A DNA stretch of 64,000 nucleotides from Nautilus pompilius (taxonomy: Eukaryota; Mollusca; Cephalopoda; Nautilida; Nautilidae). Both the position numbers and the translations under genes were made by a program. Below are positions 1 through 13,400 of this stretch, piece by piece. The stretch spans positions 893,878 through 957,877 of the forward strand of contig JACATO010000632.1 of NCBI GenBank assembly GCA_018389105.1, given 5' to 3'. Numbering within the stretch: position 1 is the first letter of the stretch; each line of letters begins with the position of its first letter. Below the pieces are notes generated by a model. The model did no database searches, was not told the origin of the DNA, and saw only the letters and a list, made by a program, of their open reading frames with translations.

Positions 1-1487
1 GAGTGGATATATGTCTGTAGATGGAGGCACTGATGGTATAGGTGTGTGTCACGTGTATAACACTTTGGTAGTGATATTGCAGCCTTTAAGAGTACTGAAA
101 AGCTTTTGGAATACTTAGTGAAACAAACTATACAATGTTAGAGTAAATTATTAGTGTCTGGCCAGTCTCATAAGACTGCGAGATTATTTTTTCATTTTAC
201 TTACATTGCTGTACACTCTTTTGTTTATCGACTGCATGAAACAAACTACCAGGAAGCAACTGACAGACGGAAATACATTTTAAAAAAACAGGTTGGTGCC
301 AAAGGATTAGGGGAACTGGCCTAACTCATTTTCTCTTGTTTCTCGCTATAAAATGTGTATACAGTGTCTCAAAAGGAATACTACATGGATCAGGTGGTTT
401 CCTGATTCAGCTGCTGTTTCTTGTGCATTGAATACAATCATATCTGTATTTCTACTTGACAGGCAGGTTCTAAGTACTTTTGTTAAGTCATCATATGCAC
501 AGGGTTCAAGAAGTGTCGTGATGATTACACTGGTTCGTATAGGCATACACAAAGATCAATATCATGATATAGAGGTCCAAAAATTAGGCCAAATGCTAAT
601 TTTAGGTTAATATATTTTATAATTGGCAAATTCCATGAACATTAGTTTGTTAGAGTGGCTAAACCTTATTTTTATAAAGAAAAAATTGTATTAATCAGTA
701 AGTGATGAATTATTCATAATTCTCGGCATTGAATTTCTTGTCTCTTTAATGAGGCACCTGTTGTTGAGTCTTCCCTATTGCATCGTTTTTAAAGCCACCT
801 CATGCACTCTTGACTTTTCAGCCAATTTTTCTTGAATTATTTTATTTATTTTCTGTATTGTTGTTGTGAAATAATTCACTTGAAGTTGTAAAGCAAGTGG
901 CCTGTCTATGCACTTTTTGTACTGTATTTTTGTAATATCCATCTTGGAAGACATGACATCCAGTGCCTCAGGGGTCAGGTTCACAGCTGGAGAAAAACAT
1001 GGCTGTATCCTCAATAATAAAAGGAACTTCATGGACTTTGGAAATGTGTTTGGGGCTAAATTTAACTCTGGTAAAATTCACATATAGTTGAGGGAATTTT
1101 CCAAACTAGACTTGAAGACTCATGACCTTGTAAGTAATCATGAATCTGGCTCACTTCAATCCAAAAAGAAACTCTGACCTGAACAAATCATTCAATGTTT
1201 GGGGTTCCAATTTTAACATTTTGTTGGAAAAATTGTGATGAAGCAAGGTAGGTATATCAAATGAGCAGCGTGGCAGTACTTTTTATTTCACAATAGAGTT
1301 TATTGTTCTGTATTATTTTTGGTTACTTCAAGCTTTGATAAAAAACTTTACTATAAAATGTAACGTTGAGATTTCATGAAGTCACTGGGTATTTTGAAGA
1401 CTTAAGTGTTCTGGCTAAAAAGATCATTGCTGGTGCTGAGATGGGGTTATGCACTTCATATCAAAATATTAATTTCATTTTTGTCAG
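1..1487. other. THOC7 upstream intron (presumed)
   Basis: This stretch lies before the first THOC7 exon in the window and is presumably intron. It is AT-rich and CpG-poor. I searched it for the N-terminal THOC7 coding sequence (in human THOC7 the part before YQRML, including KSFIKW) and did not find it. The open frames at 346-610 and 775-1032 have no recognisable domain and no convincing splice borders. I see no repeat or RNA gene. Confidence 0.5.
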
Positions 1488-4400
1488 CCACATGACATAT
1501 CAGCGGATGCTGGCTACTCTTGCCCAGTGTGAGTTCACAATGGACAAGTCTGTTATGGTGCATGAGATGAATCTCAAGGAACAGAAGAATTACCTGCAAC
1601 TCAATCAGCAAATAGGTAGGTAAATGTAAAAAAAAAAAAAAAATTATTTTTTTTAATAATTAATTATGTTTGCTGTGGCAGAGGGCTTGAGTTCAATCCC
1701 TGTTAGTCCAAATCAGTTCATCAAACCTTCCATAGCATGGTTTCTTCTTGCTCTTCTGTATCAGTCTGTCAGCAGGGTTTTTCTCTGGACAGTCCAATTT
1801 TTCCCTAAGCCAAAATAGGGACTTTCTATTTCCTGCTAAAGACAGACATGCTAGGTTCCCGTGGAGTACAGGAATGGCATTGATTGTTAGCGCTGACTAT
1901 CATGCTAGGCATCCTCATCAAATGTCTAAAGGTTGTAGATGATAATGTTTCATCTTTAATTCTTTTGTAACTCTCAATAATTACTCTTTATATTAATTTT
2001 TTTTTTTTTTTTAGTTCACCAATTTTTACAAGGGGGAAACTACACTGACATGGGAGTGTTATACTGCGCCACAAGGGTGCAGGACACTGCTGACTTCACT
2101 TGCTAGATCTGTACATTTTTAGACATTGGAGGTGTATGCCAAATGAGTTGATCCTAATCATGGATTGAACTCTGGGCCTTCAGCCTCAGCTGCCCAGGTA
2201 TGAATTTTAAAATAACAGCTTAAAATTTCATAAAGAAAGCAGCTTTATTACTTAGGGTTAATCGTTTGAAACATTTAAAATAGATTTATAGAATTCTTAC
2301 TGGTGGATATTGTTGTTTTGAAAAGTCATTGCTATTTATAAACTCCCTTATGTTGTTGCTTTTTTCCCCTAGTTTGGAAACACTGAGCTGATAAAAAGTA
2401 AACACTTTAAACTAAAACAAAACAAAAAATATGTGGTAAGGGTTGTTTTTCAGTTAGCTCTCCATAAAAAAAAACCAGCTAACAAAAACAATAGTTTAAA
2501 TCTTCAATATTAAATAAACTCACTATTAAAACTTGTAAACAAAAAAGATATTTTCCAAGATTAATCCAGGCAAGTAGGGCTACCAGGATGTGTAGCAGTG
2601 CTTATGGAGGTGGATCTCATTACTAATGTTAACATCAGAACACATCAGTATGGAAACAACTGCCTGTCCACATGCTGATAGATATCTTTTGATGAACAAT
2701 TGCCATTATTTTCGTATTTCTGAGTTCTTGGGTTCATGAAAAATTTCAGAGGCTGAGAGAATATGCACTTGTAAGTATGGTGGTAAAGAAAGAGTTAAAT
2801 AGATTCTGGATTTCTTGTTGAATCAACATTTATTGTAGATGGAGCCAAAGGCCAATATTTTTAAAGTGACTATACATTGTTATTGAAATCTCTATAGTCA
2901 TTATGCAGAAAATTGTTTTAATTTGACCTCAAAGAGTATAGTTAGTGTCTCCTTGATGATCTTCAAATTAATTTTTTTAATATATATTTAGAAAAACTTA
3001 TGCATATCTTTTTTTATTGTTTGTTCTTTAGTTTCAAATATTTGCTAATAATGCAGAATAATTTGTTTCAGCTTTTTTCTTCTGAAAATCTGTCCTGGTA
3101 GTGATGGAATGCCGTGCTTTCAGAATAACCAGTGATATGAGCATTAGACTATGAAATTTTGTACCAAATCTCTCTCTCTCTCTTGCTCCATCTCTCTGTG
3201 TGTGTGTGTTTCTTTCACTCTCTCTACACTTAAATAACAGATGAGAACCAAGTTGCTGTTATTGATTTTCAGTTTGCAAAGCTACAACTCCCCCCCCCAC
3301 TTCTTTGAGAAAATTGCTCAGAATGGATTTAATTAATTATTTTCATCCTTGGCTTGTGTGGCTAATTATCAAAAACAATTCTTGATCTGTTAGTGTTCCC
3401 TGACCGCATTTGTGGTGTGTCCTATTGATTTTTGTTCGTCCTATTAATAGCCAACTGCTTTACCTTTGAGTTATTTAGGACCAAGGGTCAACATCAAACA
3501 TTAGCTGATTGTCATCTTGTTACAGTTTAAATTTTGCATGTTTCCCATACCAGTCAATGGAATTATTTTCCCTCTTCCTTATTGAGATCACTTGTAGAAG
3601 AGGCACCAAAAAAATTTGTTTTTTCTTAACACTTTGCTTTTTAACTTAGCCAAGGTAGATAATCCTATTTTCCACACACATTTGCATAGTCTAAACAACT
3701 GTAAGTAAAATGAAGAAATAAAGTGACTTTTTAAAATTATTAAATAAGAAATTTTATGCATGCAGTAAAAACTATAGCTGAGCCATATATGGCAAATAAA
3801 AGTGGCTTTAAAAATAGCTTCTGATGTTTTTCTCTTTTTGACTCCTCTTTCCCTTTAAATAGTATTCACAGAACTATTCTCACAGAGGTGTAATGATTCG
3901 GAATAAAGCAAATGTGTGATTTTTAAATATTTAAGGATGAAAGCATTGCCAGCTTCTGGTAACGGGAACATTACTTGCCTTGTTGCAACTATTATTTATT
4001 TTTTGCTTAAAAACTAACAGTTTTCTTTAAATTAATATGTAACACCAAAATATCCCTTTCTCTCTGATGATTCTCAATAGTTTAAAATACTACAAGATAT
4101 TTATTTATCTGGTCATGGATCTTGGAAACCATGATTTTAAAATATTTTTCAGAGCAACCAAAGTGTCTGCTGTTCTTTCCTACTGTTTTATGGTCATTTC
4201 AGACTGGTAGCATAGCTTATGGTTTGTTGGTCATCAGTGTATCGAATGTAACTTAGAAATACAGCCTGGTCAACATTCTTTAATTTTCTAAATGAAGTAT
4301 TGCTTCAATTAAAAAAATACAATAAAAACCATTCTATGCTGTTGCTGTTTTCTTTCTAGTGGAGATTTTGTACTAGTAATATTTAACACACGAGATAACT

Positions 4401-7400
4401 GGAATTTAATCTCTTCCATTACGGTTACCATTTTGATATATTATTCAAACAACTAGGATAGATATAGTAGCATTTTATTTCCTAGACAAATGGTTTTTAA
4501 AATGGATTAAATGTTTATTGGGGTATATTAAAATTTCATTTTCGTCTTTCTGTTTTGATTTGCTGGTTTCTTAATGTTCACTGGTAATGGATGGTTTTAT
4601 AGGGTGGTTGTGTATGACAACAAATACCAAGAAGAAGTATTAACAAAGGCTGTAACCCTTTCAGCTCCTTGGGACCAATAGGCACATTTGTGCAGAACTT
4701 ATCTAACCAGGAAAACAAAACTATAGATATATAGCTGGATACAATTTTTAATCAGCTGGAGGATGCTAGTGATTAGCTAAGATTACAACTTACAAACCTG
4801 CTGTTTTCATCAATCCTGCTTTTTAACTAGCTCGCCTGGCCTGTGCTCAATTTGGCAGTTGTGTGGAGAGAAACTGAGCTGCTTGCCCTGTCATCTTTTT
4901 TTGTTTTCTCAAGTTTTTCTGTTTTTAGGGTGCTTGGCTTTTTTTTTTACCTCTAGCAAGTTTGAGAGTGAAGTGCAATAAGGAGCATAATGAGCTGGAT
5001 TGGATCTGTCTTAGCTTTATTGAGTTCTTAGAATTGTTTTTGTATGCTTGTGCTATCATTAACGTTCTGAATCGGGTGGCCATTTTGCAAAGTGATAGCA
5101 CACTACACTTTCTGTGCTGACAGTCTTGATGTCTAGGCCTCATTTACTGTAAGTCAAGATCGCTAGTTCTCCTGTCCTTCTCAACTGGCCAACATTCTCA
5201 TGAACTGTCCTATGGATTATTACTTAAATAACAAATGTACGGTGAAATAACACATAAGTGAGAACAAAACCCTGCTTCTATTGAATAATAGGTGCATTCT
5301 ACTTTGGCAGTAGTTAATATTTCAAAGTGGACTGGTGTTACTAAGTTCGAAGATATATTGAGGGGTTGCCATGACTGTGCTGCTTAAGTGGGATTATTTG
5401 CCATACATTTTTGTTTGTTTCACTTGAGAAAAGTTCAGTAGGTGACAAATCTAGGGATTGTTTTGGCTAAGCCCTGTAGGGTAATTATCCTGTACTCTTC
5501 ACCAATATGTCAGAAGGTATAGTGCACACCATTGCTGTGAAAAGATTTTGATAGTCCCTTTTGCAAATTGTTTCACTTATTTTGTATAAATCGCCTACTT
5601 TATTTTCTCCTCCAGATTATTAGTGATCAAATTCTGTCTTGATTTGCTGGTCCATAATACCTTCTGGTTCTCAGTAGTGCATTTTTCGTCATACCAAATG
5701 CACCTCACTGTCATCTGTCTTTTTTGAGGTCATGTAATTTTGGTCGCTGTACATCATTTGTTCCACTCGATAATTTCCTCTTCCACAATCTTTCATCCTA
5801 TGGTTTCTCTTCCATGTTTATTCCAGTGAGCTGTTTTCTTTGAAATGTATAATCATCACCTTTGTTGGATATTCCAAGGTTTGTTCTGGGGCTATTTGTC
5901 TGTCTTTCATCAGTCTTCACCCCTCAAAGTACAAACAGAAGACCGATGTCACTTTTCTATTGACCGAGAGACTTGGGTTAGTTGTTACAGCATCAGCAAC
6001 TCCTAATTACAGCTTGTCTATCCATCTAATTAGGAATCAGTGGTGGTGTAGCAACCACCCGCCAGTCTCCCCTAATGTCATAGCTGTGACTTGTTTAAGC
6101 TTTATGAAAGAATACTGCTGCTGCTTTGATAGTAGCATACGACGCACAGCATTCATTACCTGACTGGTCCATCGTCATCAAACTACGTACTGTCTATGGT
6201 GTCTGGGTAGTTTTTGGCTGGTCTATTAAACATCTTACTAATTTGAAGGAAGCAATGTCTGAGTATTAATATATTAAAGGCATTTTTTCTCGTTTATGTA
6301 CTATTTCATACATGTGTTATTTTTAGCAATGATTTAATTCAATTTGTAGTTATTTTCCAAACTTTTGGCTGGTAGTGTTTTAATTGTGTTCAGTAGATGA
6401 GAGAGTTATAAGTGTTATAATCCTAGAGCATGCACTATGACCTCCTTAGGTCAGGCACCATATGCATGGGTTATTGGTATCTGGTCAATTTATCACCTTT
6501 CATAAGGTGTTCTCTGCCCAGGAAATTACAGAACTTTCCTGTATTTTTTTTTATTTTTTGGCTAAATATCTAGTCATTAGTTTATAACTGCTTTAGTAAA
6601 CATTTAGAATTTATAGAAAAGATTAAATTTGTCTTTAACTTACCCTCTCCAGTAATTTTTTGCTTTTGATAGGCTTCATCCATGTTTGGGTGATATCTAA
6701 CTCCTATGAAAAAGACCACAAGCAACTTTGCGTGTGTCATAGTTGTGCAAGATGAGTTTTGACATCGTTCTGTATTTACTCTCACTTCAAAGAGTTCAAG
6801 AACACAAGATGGTGGTCTGAAGTACTGATATATTTAACAGATTGGTTTTTGTCTAAAATTGGTAATGTGATTGGTTATTTTACCATTGAAATCAAATTGT
6901 TAATCTTGGGTCTGTAAAGATTTTAGTGTTCATGGCAGACAGTCAGTAGATTAAGAAAAACCAGAAACAAGATAGTCAACTAAACACAGTAATAAAGATC
7001 TGTATACAAAAGGTGATTACTTTATTTTGTTTATCTCTCACTGAATATCTGTCATTCTTGGTGTAGCTTTCTACTCGTTCAGAAATCCTGTACCTGTTTT
7101 ATATACTTAGTGTAAAACTAGACAACACTTGGTCACTATTGTTTCTCTTTAACAGAATTCTAACACAATGTATCTTCTGGGTAGGCTGCCATGTGCCTTC
7201 AGTGTTAAAGCAATATCTATTATTACAGGTAGAAGAATTAAAGTCTTTGCGATCTCTCCTGTTGAACAATCATTGTAGCAGCTGTTAGGTTTATTTGCTT
7301 TTTTTTTTAAGAGAGAAAAATTGAGGAAGCAGTCAGTCAGATTGCCGAGTGTAAGACAGAGCTTCAGCAGGCAAAAAGGATCAGAAAGAATAGGCAAGGT

Positions 7401-10400
7401 AACTAAAAAAAGGAGCATGCTTCCAAAAAGTGAAGACTTGTATTTTCCATGATGTTGGGTATTGTTGTGGAAATCTAGATTTTGCAATTCCACTACACTT
7501 AGAAAATGAGAGAAGAAAAGTGTATCAAAAGCTCAAAACAACCCTATTACAAATACAAAAATTGTTTACTAATTTTTTATACACAGGCATTGCATCTTAT
7601 TATTTTATGAATGATGGAGGATGGTGTCTATACATTACTTTTAGATATTGTTTAATTTATCCAGTACCAGCTGGGGTCAGAGCCTAATGTATTAGCTCAG
7701 TTCATTTTCTAAGCATGTATGAGTAGAGAGTACAAGGTGTTTTGGCATGTTTACTGACAAATTAGTAGTTAGCTTCTTTCTGTGATAACATCTTCAATGA
7801 CAGTAAGTTTTTCTTCCAATCTCTGAAGAACTCAGGAAAAACCGGTCCAGAATTACAATAGAAATGAATACATTATGTGCTCATAGAGGTTTCACACTTA
7901 TGTATATTGTAATGGGTACCTGTTGGACTATCAGGCAGTGAAAAAGTTGACGGAAATTTCTAAAGTTGCTGGTAAATTACTTGGAATCCATAATACACTC
8001 ACCAAGATGGACAGACATGGAGCAACAAGCAATCTAGCATCCTTTTTGTGATTTAGAGAGTTCTGCTGAAATAGACAGACAGACTAAAGAATAAATGTAT
8101 TGCTGTGTGCCTTGTTCCATAGTTCAGTAATCGTTAATCCACGATATTGGATTGTTGCAGAATATGATGCCTTGGCCAAAGGAATACAGATTCATCCAGA
8201 CAGACGAGAAACAACAAGGTATTTTTATTATTTTTTTAAATGATATTTATAATTTAAATAAAGAGAACAGCCTAAAACAAACTCTCAAAATGTTTTTGTT
8301 GGCATCCTAAGCATCAACTAAATTTATACTATTGTTTATGCCATTGGTGGCCAAACCTGCTTAACATAAGAGCCACATACGATAAACTTCAGATGTTTGA
8401 GAGCCGCAAGACATGAAAAAATATTACATACACATTTTAACTCTTATGTGCGAATTTTGTTACAAAAATTTTATATAAATATTAAGAAATACATGTGCGT
8501 AATAATATTTATTCATGTATGCAGTTTTTAAACTGCTAATTTGTATTACTTTCAATAATCAAAAGGTACATACATACATACCAAATATTTTCAAAATCCT
8601 GACTGATTATTGAGAGTCTCTATCTTGGCTGTGAGTCTTTGAAAATCCGGCTGATATGTTGTCAGGGCTGTACGAATTAGCTCCGTCAGTTGTTGATTTG
8701 TAAGGATTGCACGATGCTTTGACTTCACAAACTTCATAACAAAGTGCAGTGATTCACAGCAGTGTGTTGTGCTGAAAATCGAGATGAGTTACACACTGGT
8801 CTTCTTCAGTTCAGGATATTTTATTTCTGGAACTTCCAGAACTCAATTGTAGACTGGGATTTATGGATCATCTTTAGACCCAGGTCCTCCTGTAATTCCA
8901 TTAGTTCCATTTCCACAGCAGATGAGCCTGTAACCAGAGGGCCGAGAATTGGACAATCATCATTGATCACATCAACCATGAATGGATTTACAAGAAAGGC
9001 GAAGCAGGGCTTCAGCTTCTGCAAGTCCTCAAACCGGACTAGGAAATTATCAAGCAGCCCTTGTAATTTATCTTGTATTCTTCTAGTTTGTGGTCTTTTA
9101 TTTCAATATCAGGGAATGTATTTACTCTCCTTTGGAGATTGGGAAAGTGATTGAAATTTCTTGACAAGACAATATGTCTCTGAAAAACTCTTATTTTATT
9201 CAGAAAGCTGAAAATTGTTTGAGTAAGATCAGAAACAATTCTATCCTTCCCTTGGAGTGCCAAGTTGAGAGTTTGTAGATGATTCATTATATCAGTGAGG
9301 AACATTAGATCTTGCATCCATTCCTCATTTTCCAGTTGAGGATAGCATCTTTCCTTTTCTTCAAGTAAAGTAATAATAGGCTCCAACAGATCCACAAACC
9401 TACTCAAGACATTGCTGGTTGACAGCCACCTCACACTGCAGTAGAAAGAGACATCACTGGGTTTATCTTCAAGCTCCAGTTCTTCAATAAAATTTTTGAA
9501 CTGTCGGTGGGTCTTCTCATTTAAGCGTATGTAATTGCTAATTTCAAGGACAGATTTCATAACATCTTCATACTTAAAGTATCTGGCTGTCAGGTGCTCA
9601 TGATAAATAATGCAATGAACAGGGAGAAACTCTGGAAAGCGGGGATCACTTTTCATTAATGCAATTAATCCTGCATTTTTTCCCACCATTGTAGGTGCTC
9701 CATCCGTTGCAACATTGACAAGTTTATTCAGTGGAACATCAGCATTTGTTAAGGTTCTTTCAAGTGCATTTTTAATGTCAACACCACGAGTTGTTTCTTT
9801 TAGTGCGACGAAGTCCAACATCTCTTCTTTCACAGTTACATCAGAGGAAACATAACGAACAAATACCGCCATTTGTGGGTTGTCTTGTATGTCTGTAGAT
9901 TTGTCAAGAGCTAAGCTGAATGCAAGTGAATGCTTTAAATCATTTTGCATTTTTCCTGCAGCATCAGCACTGATCTGGGAGATACACCTCTTTGTAGTGT
10001 GGCATGGAACTGATGTTTGTGCTATTAGTCGCTGAAGTTCTGTGTTATTTGGATCTAACACTGCAACAACTTCAGCTATATTCTTCTTAACAAATTCGCC
10101 ATCAGAATATGGGCATTTAGCACGAGCAATATTCCACGATATAACGAAACTAGCTCAGTTGTTGTATTGTCTTCCTTACTGAACGTTGTCAACAGTGTCT
10201 GCTGGCTATTTAGTGATGATTTTAACACAGTTAACTTGTTTTTCCTTAATTCTGATTTAGGTGGATAATCAGACGAAAAGTTCTTGTGATTTGTTTCATG
10301 GTGGCATTTCAAGTTACTGGCTTTGTAATGACTCAGTGACACATTGCAGATAAGACACACAGGTTTACCTCCCTTAATGGTGAATGCAAAATCTTCCTCC

Positions 10401-13400
10401 CACTCTGGCTTAAAATTTCTCATTTTCATCTTTATACTTTTGCTTCTTACAATTTGATGACGCCATCTTCCTTTGCAAAATTTTAAAAGACACTTGTAAC
10501 AAAATTAATGTGAAAAGAAACAATAAGCCCCAACACGCAGAACACAGCCACACATGATCGCAAGCCACGTCCACTAAAACTACCGGTGTGAGCGCCGGCT
10601 CGTACAGTTCCTGTCTCAGCCAACATATTTCCACGAGCCACGGTTTGGCCACCCCTGGTTTATGCTTTCTATTAATTTATTCCATATTATCATTTACTTG
10701 ATGTTTGTTCTGTGGTGATTAGAAATGTCCTAAATATAATAGGCTTTTATACAGAAATTAAAAGAAAGGAAAATGATTTTTTTTTTAAATTGTAAATAAG
10801 AACAACATCCTTTTTGCAAAAAAAATAATAATGAAATGAATACTCAGAGATTTAGTTTTACTAATTACTGGATACAGTGAACTGTCATTTATTTTATTAG
10901 TTGTTTAAATCAGAAACATTTGTAACAAAAAACCTTGAATTTGTGCAAATCAGATTGCTTATCCAGCTGTATGTGATATATATATACTCTCTCCATATCT
11001 CTCTCTCTCAAAAAACAAACAAACAAATATGAATAATCTGTACATGCACAAATTTGTCTTAAGTTACCAGACTTAATATAAACTGTCACAACTGTCTCTT
11101 CAAATTCGTAACATCATCATACATTAACAATTAACTGGAAATGTCTATTGGGCTGTTCTCTGCTGGTGCCTCATCTTTTCTCAAGGTAAGGTGTCATCTT
11201 CATGTTGTCATATACCTCTGCTACAAATTTCCGTTCCTTTAAAATGGCTTTGCAATCATTGTTGATCATGAAATTTAACATTTGACAGCAGATTCTTTTG
11301 TAGGTTGTTCAATAGAAATATTCTTGATTGACAGATGCCTCCATTAGTAGCCCATAACTGGTTAATGACAACCTAAACACACCAAGCTGATATGTGCACG
11401 TTTCTTTGGAATTTAGATTTTTTGTAATAGGGTTTTCACATTCAAATACTTTTTTGATTTATTTTAAAGACAGCTACAAGGCTTAGATAAGGAACTGGAA
11501 AAACTGAACCAGGAAAAGAAAAAAATAGAAGAAAAGGTGAGTAGGCAGGTGTTTGTAGTTTTGTAGATGATTTGTATGTGGTGAAAGGGGTTTGTACAGA
11601 ATGAAAGTAGGACAGCAGGTTTGACAAATCACAGCAGCTGGGAGACGTAATAAATTATGAGTATCTGGAGAGCAAATTTTTATTCAAATATTTGTTTGGA
11701 CAGCATTAAGAATATACTGTAAAAGGTTATTGATCTCTGAAATTGATTTTTCAGATCACTCGAACTTGTGGCTCTGCTTAATATCATCATTTGTTGCTCC
11801 TGATTTTTCTCAACCTGTTTGAGAAATGCTGAAGTCATAGAAAGCTGACACCTTCACAGCTAAGGCTGTAGTTTGATTGTGGAAGGAGGTTTTGTATTAA
11901 AAAGTTAATTCTACTAATATTCATAGCTTCAGAGCTTGCAAGATTTGTGCTATTTATCCTTGTTTTTTTGTTGTTTTTCTTCCATAAGTAGAATTTCAAC
12001 AGTAATTAACTAGTTTGAAGGTATTAGTGTGCTTAGGAACAATCTCTTGTTAATCTATTCCTGTTCTGTACCTAGACAAATAATTCTCATCCTAATATAT
12101 TTGGCAGGAAGTGTATCTATGTAAATTGGAGCAAACAGATTTCAAACTTTAAAAAAATACATAATAAAATTCATATATGTTAGTGGTGGTCTGTTAGATG
12201 AACTGGAAAAAAAATTCATTGTCTAAACCGTGGACTTGTAAAATAACCCTGGAAACTCTCTTGATGCCTTTTATGATATTCTGGAGTGCAGCTAATTCTG
12301 GATAGGAAGTTAATTCAAAAAAAAGGAGGAGAAATCCACAGCCCCTTTAAACCATGATGTTTGTAATATGATCCTGTAGTTCTTTTGTTGGTTCCAATGG
12401 TTCACACACAGGGATAAGTGAGTTATCTAGATATCTCAAAACTCCCCTGTTGTTTGTATTGTTATGTGCCAGTATTTGTTTGGTAGCAGCTTGCTCCTGG
12501 ATGGAGGAGAATGATTATGTAACAGCTGGCTGTCAGCCTCTCTGTTTACCTTTGCTTGAGTAGGTGCTAGAAACAAAAAAGCAGGTAGAAGAACAGTGCA
12601 GAGTGTTTTTTGTTCAATTTTTCTACTTACCTGGGAGGGAATTGATTGTTGAAAACTTTATTACCCGGAGCTGCATAGAAAAATGTACTGTAAAGGCTTC
12701 CTCTTTAATTTCTAGGTTAGCGTAATCTGTGGCATCCCACTGTTAGAGTACACGAGCGACAGGCAGGGATATAAAAGCTGAAACTTTTGGGGTTTTTTTT
12801 TTTTTTTTTAACATTTCTGTTAATTCCATTTGAGCAGATTTGTCATTTTGTGGTATCTCTCCTGTTTTAACTACAAAAATGCATTCTCGCTGCTGTTTTC
12901 CCTCGCACTCCATCTCTTATTTACTCTGTTTCCCACCTATTCCATCTTTTATTCATTGTCTCTCTGCTTGTCATTCACCAGCTTCATCTTTAAAAACAGG
13001 GATTTGGTTGTTTGAATCAGACATCAGAATGCAGCCAATGGAGACACTAGGCTGGCCTGGATTTACAAAATAATCCTGACTATTGCGTTCCCTTTGTTTG
13101 AAAAGTACCTTCGTCACTTTCAGACCTTTTTTACCATCCATAACATCTGTGGATAGATACCTTTATTTCTTCTGTTCTGTTGAATATACAGTCTTCATTA
13201 AGACAGGAATTTCTGCGTGAGTGTATGCTGCTGATTTTGTTTGTATGAATGTGAGAAGGACAGAGGGAAGGATGTGCTTATGTGATAAAAGTAGAATAAT
13301 TGTCCTGCTCTTTTATTTGAACATCCACTGAGTTTTCTGATTCTCCTCCATAGATTCAGATAGTGTGATGGATTAATGAAAATTTCTAAAACTACATTTG

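Noticed and set aside
8762-9154. 130-residue + strand frame in THOC7 intron
   Set aside because: Antisense shadow of the hAT transposase C-terminal region.
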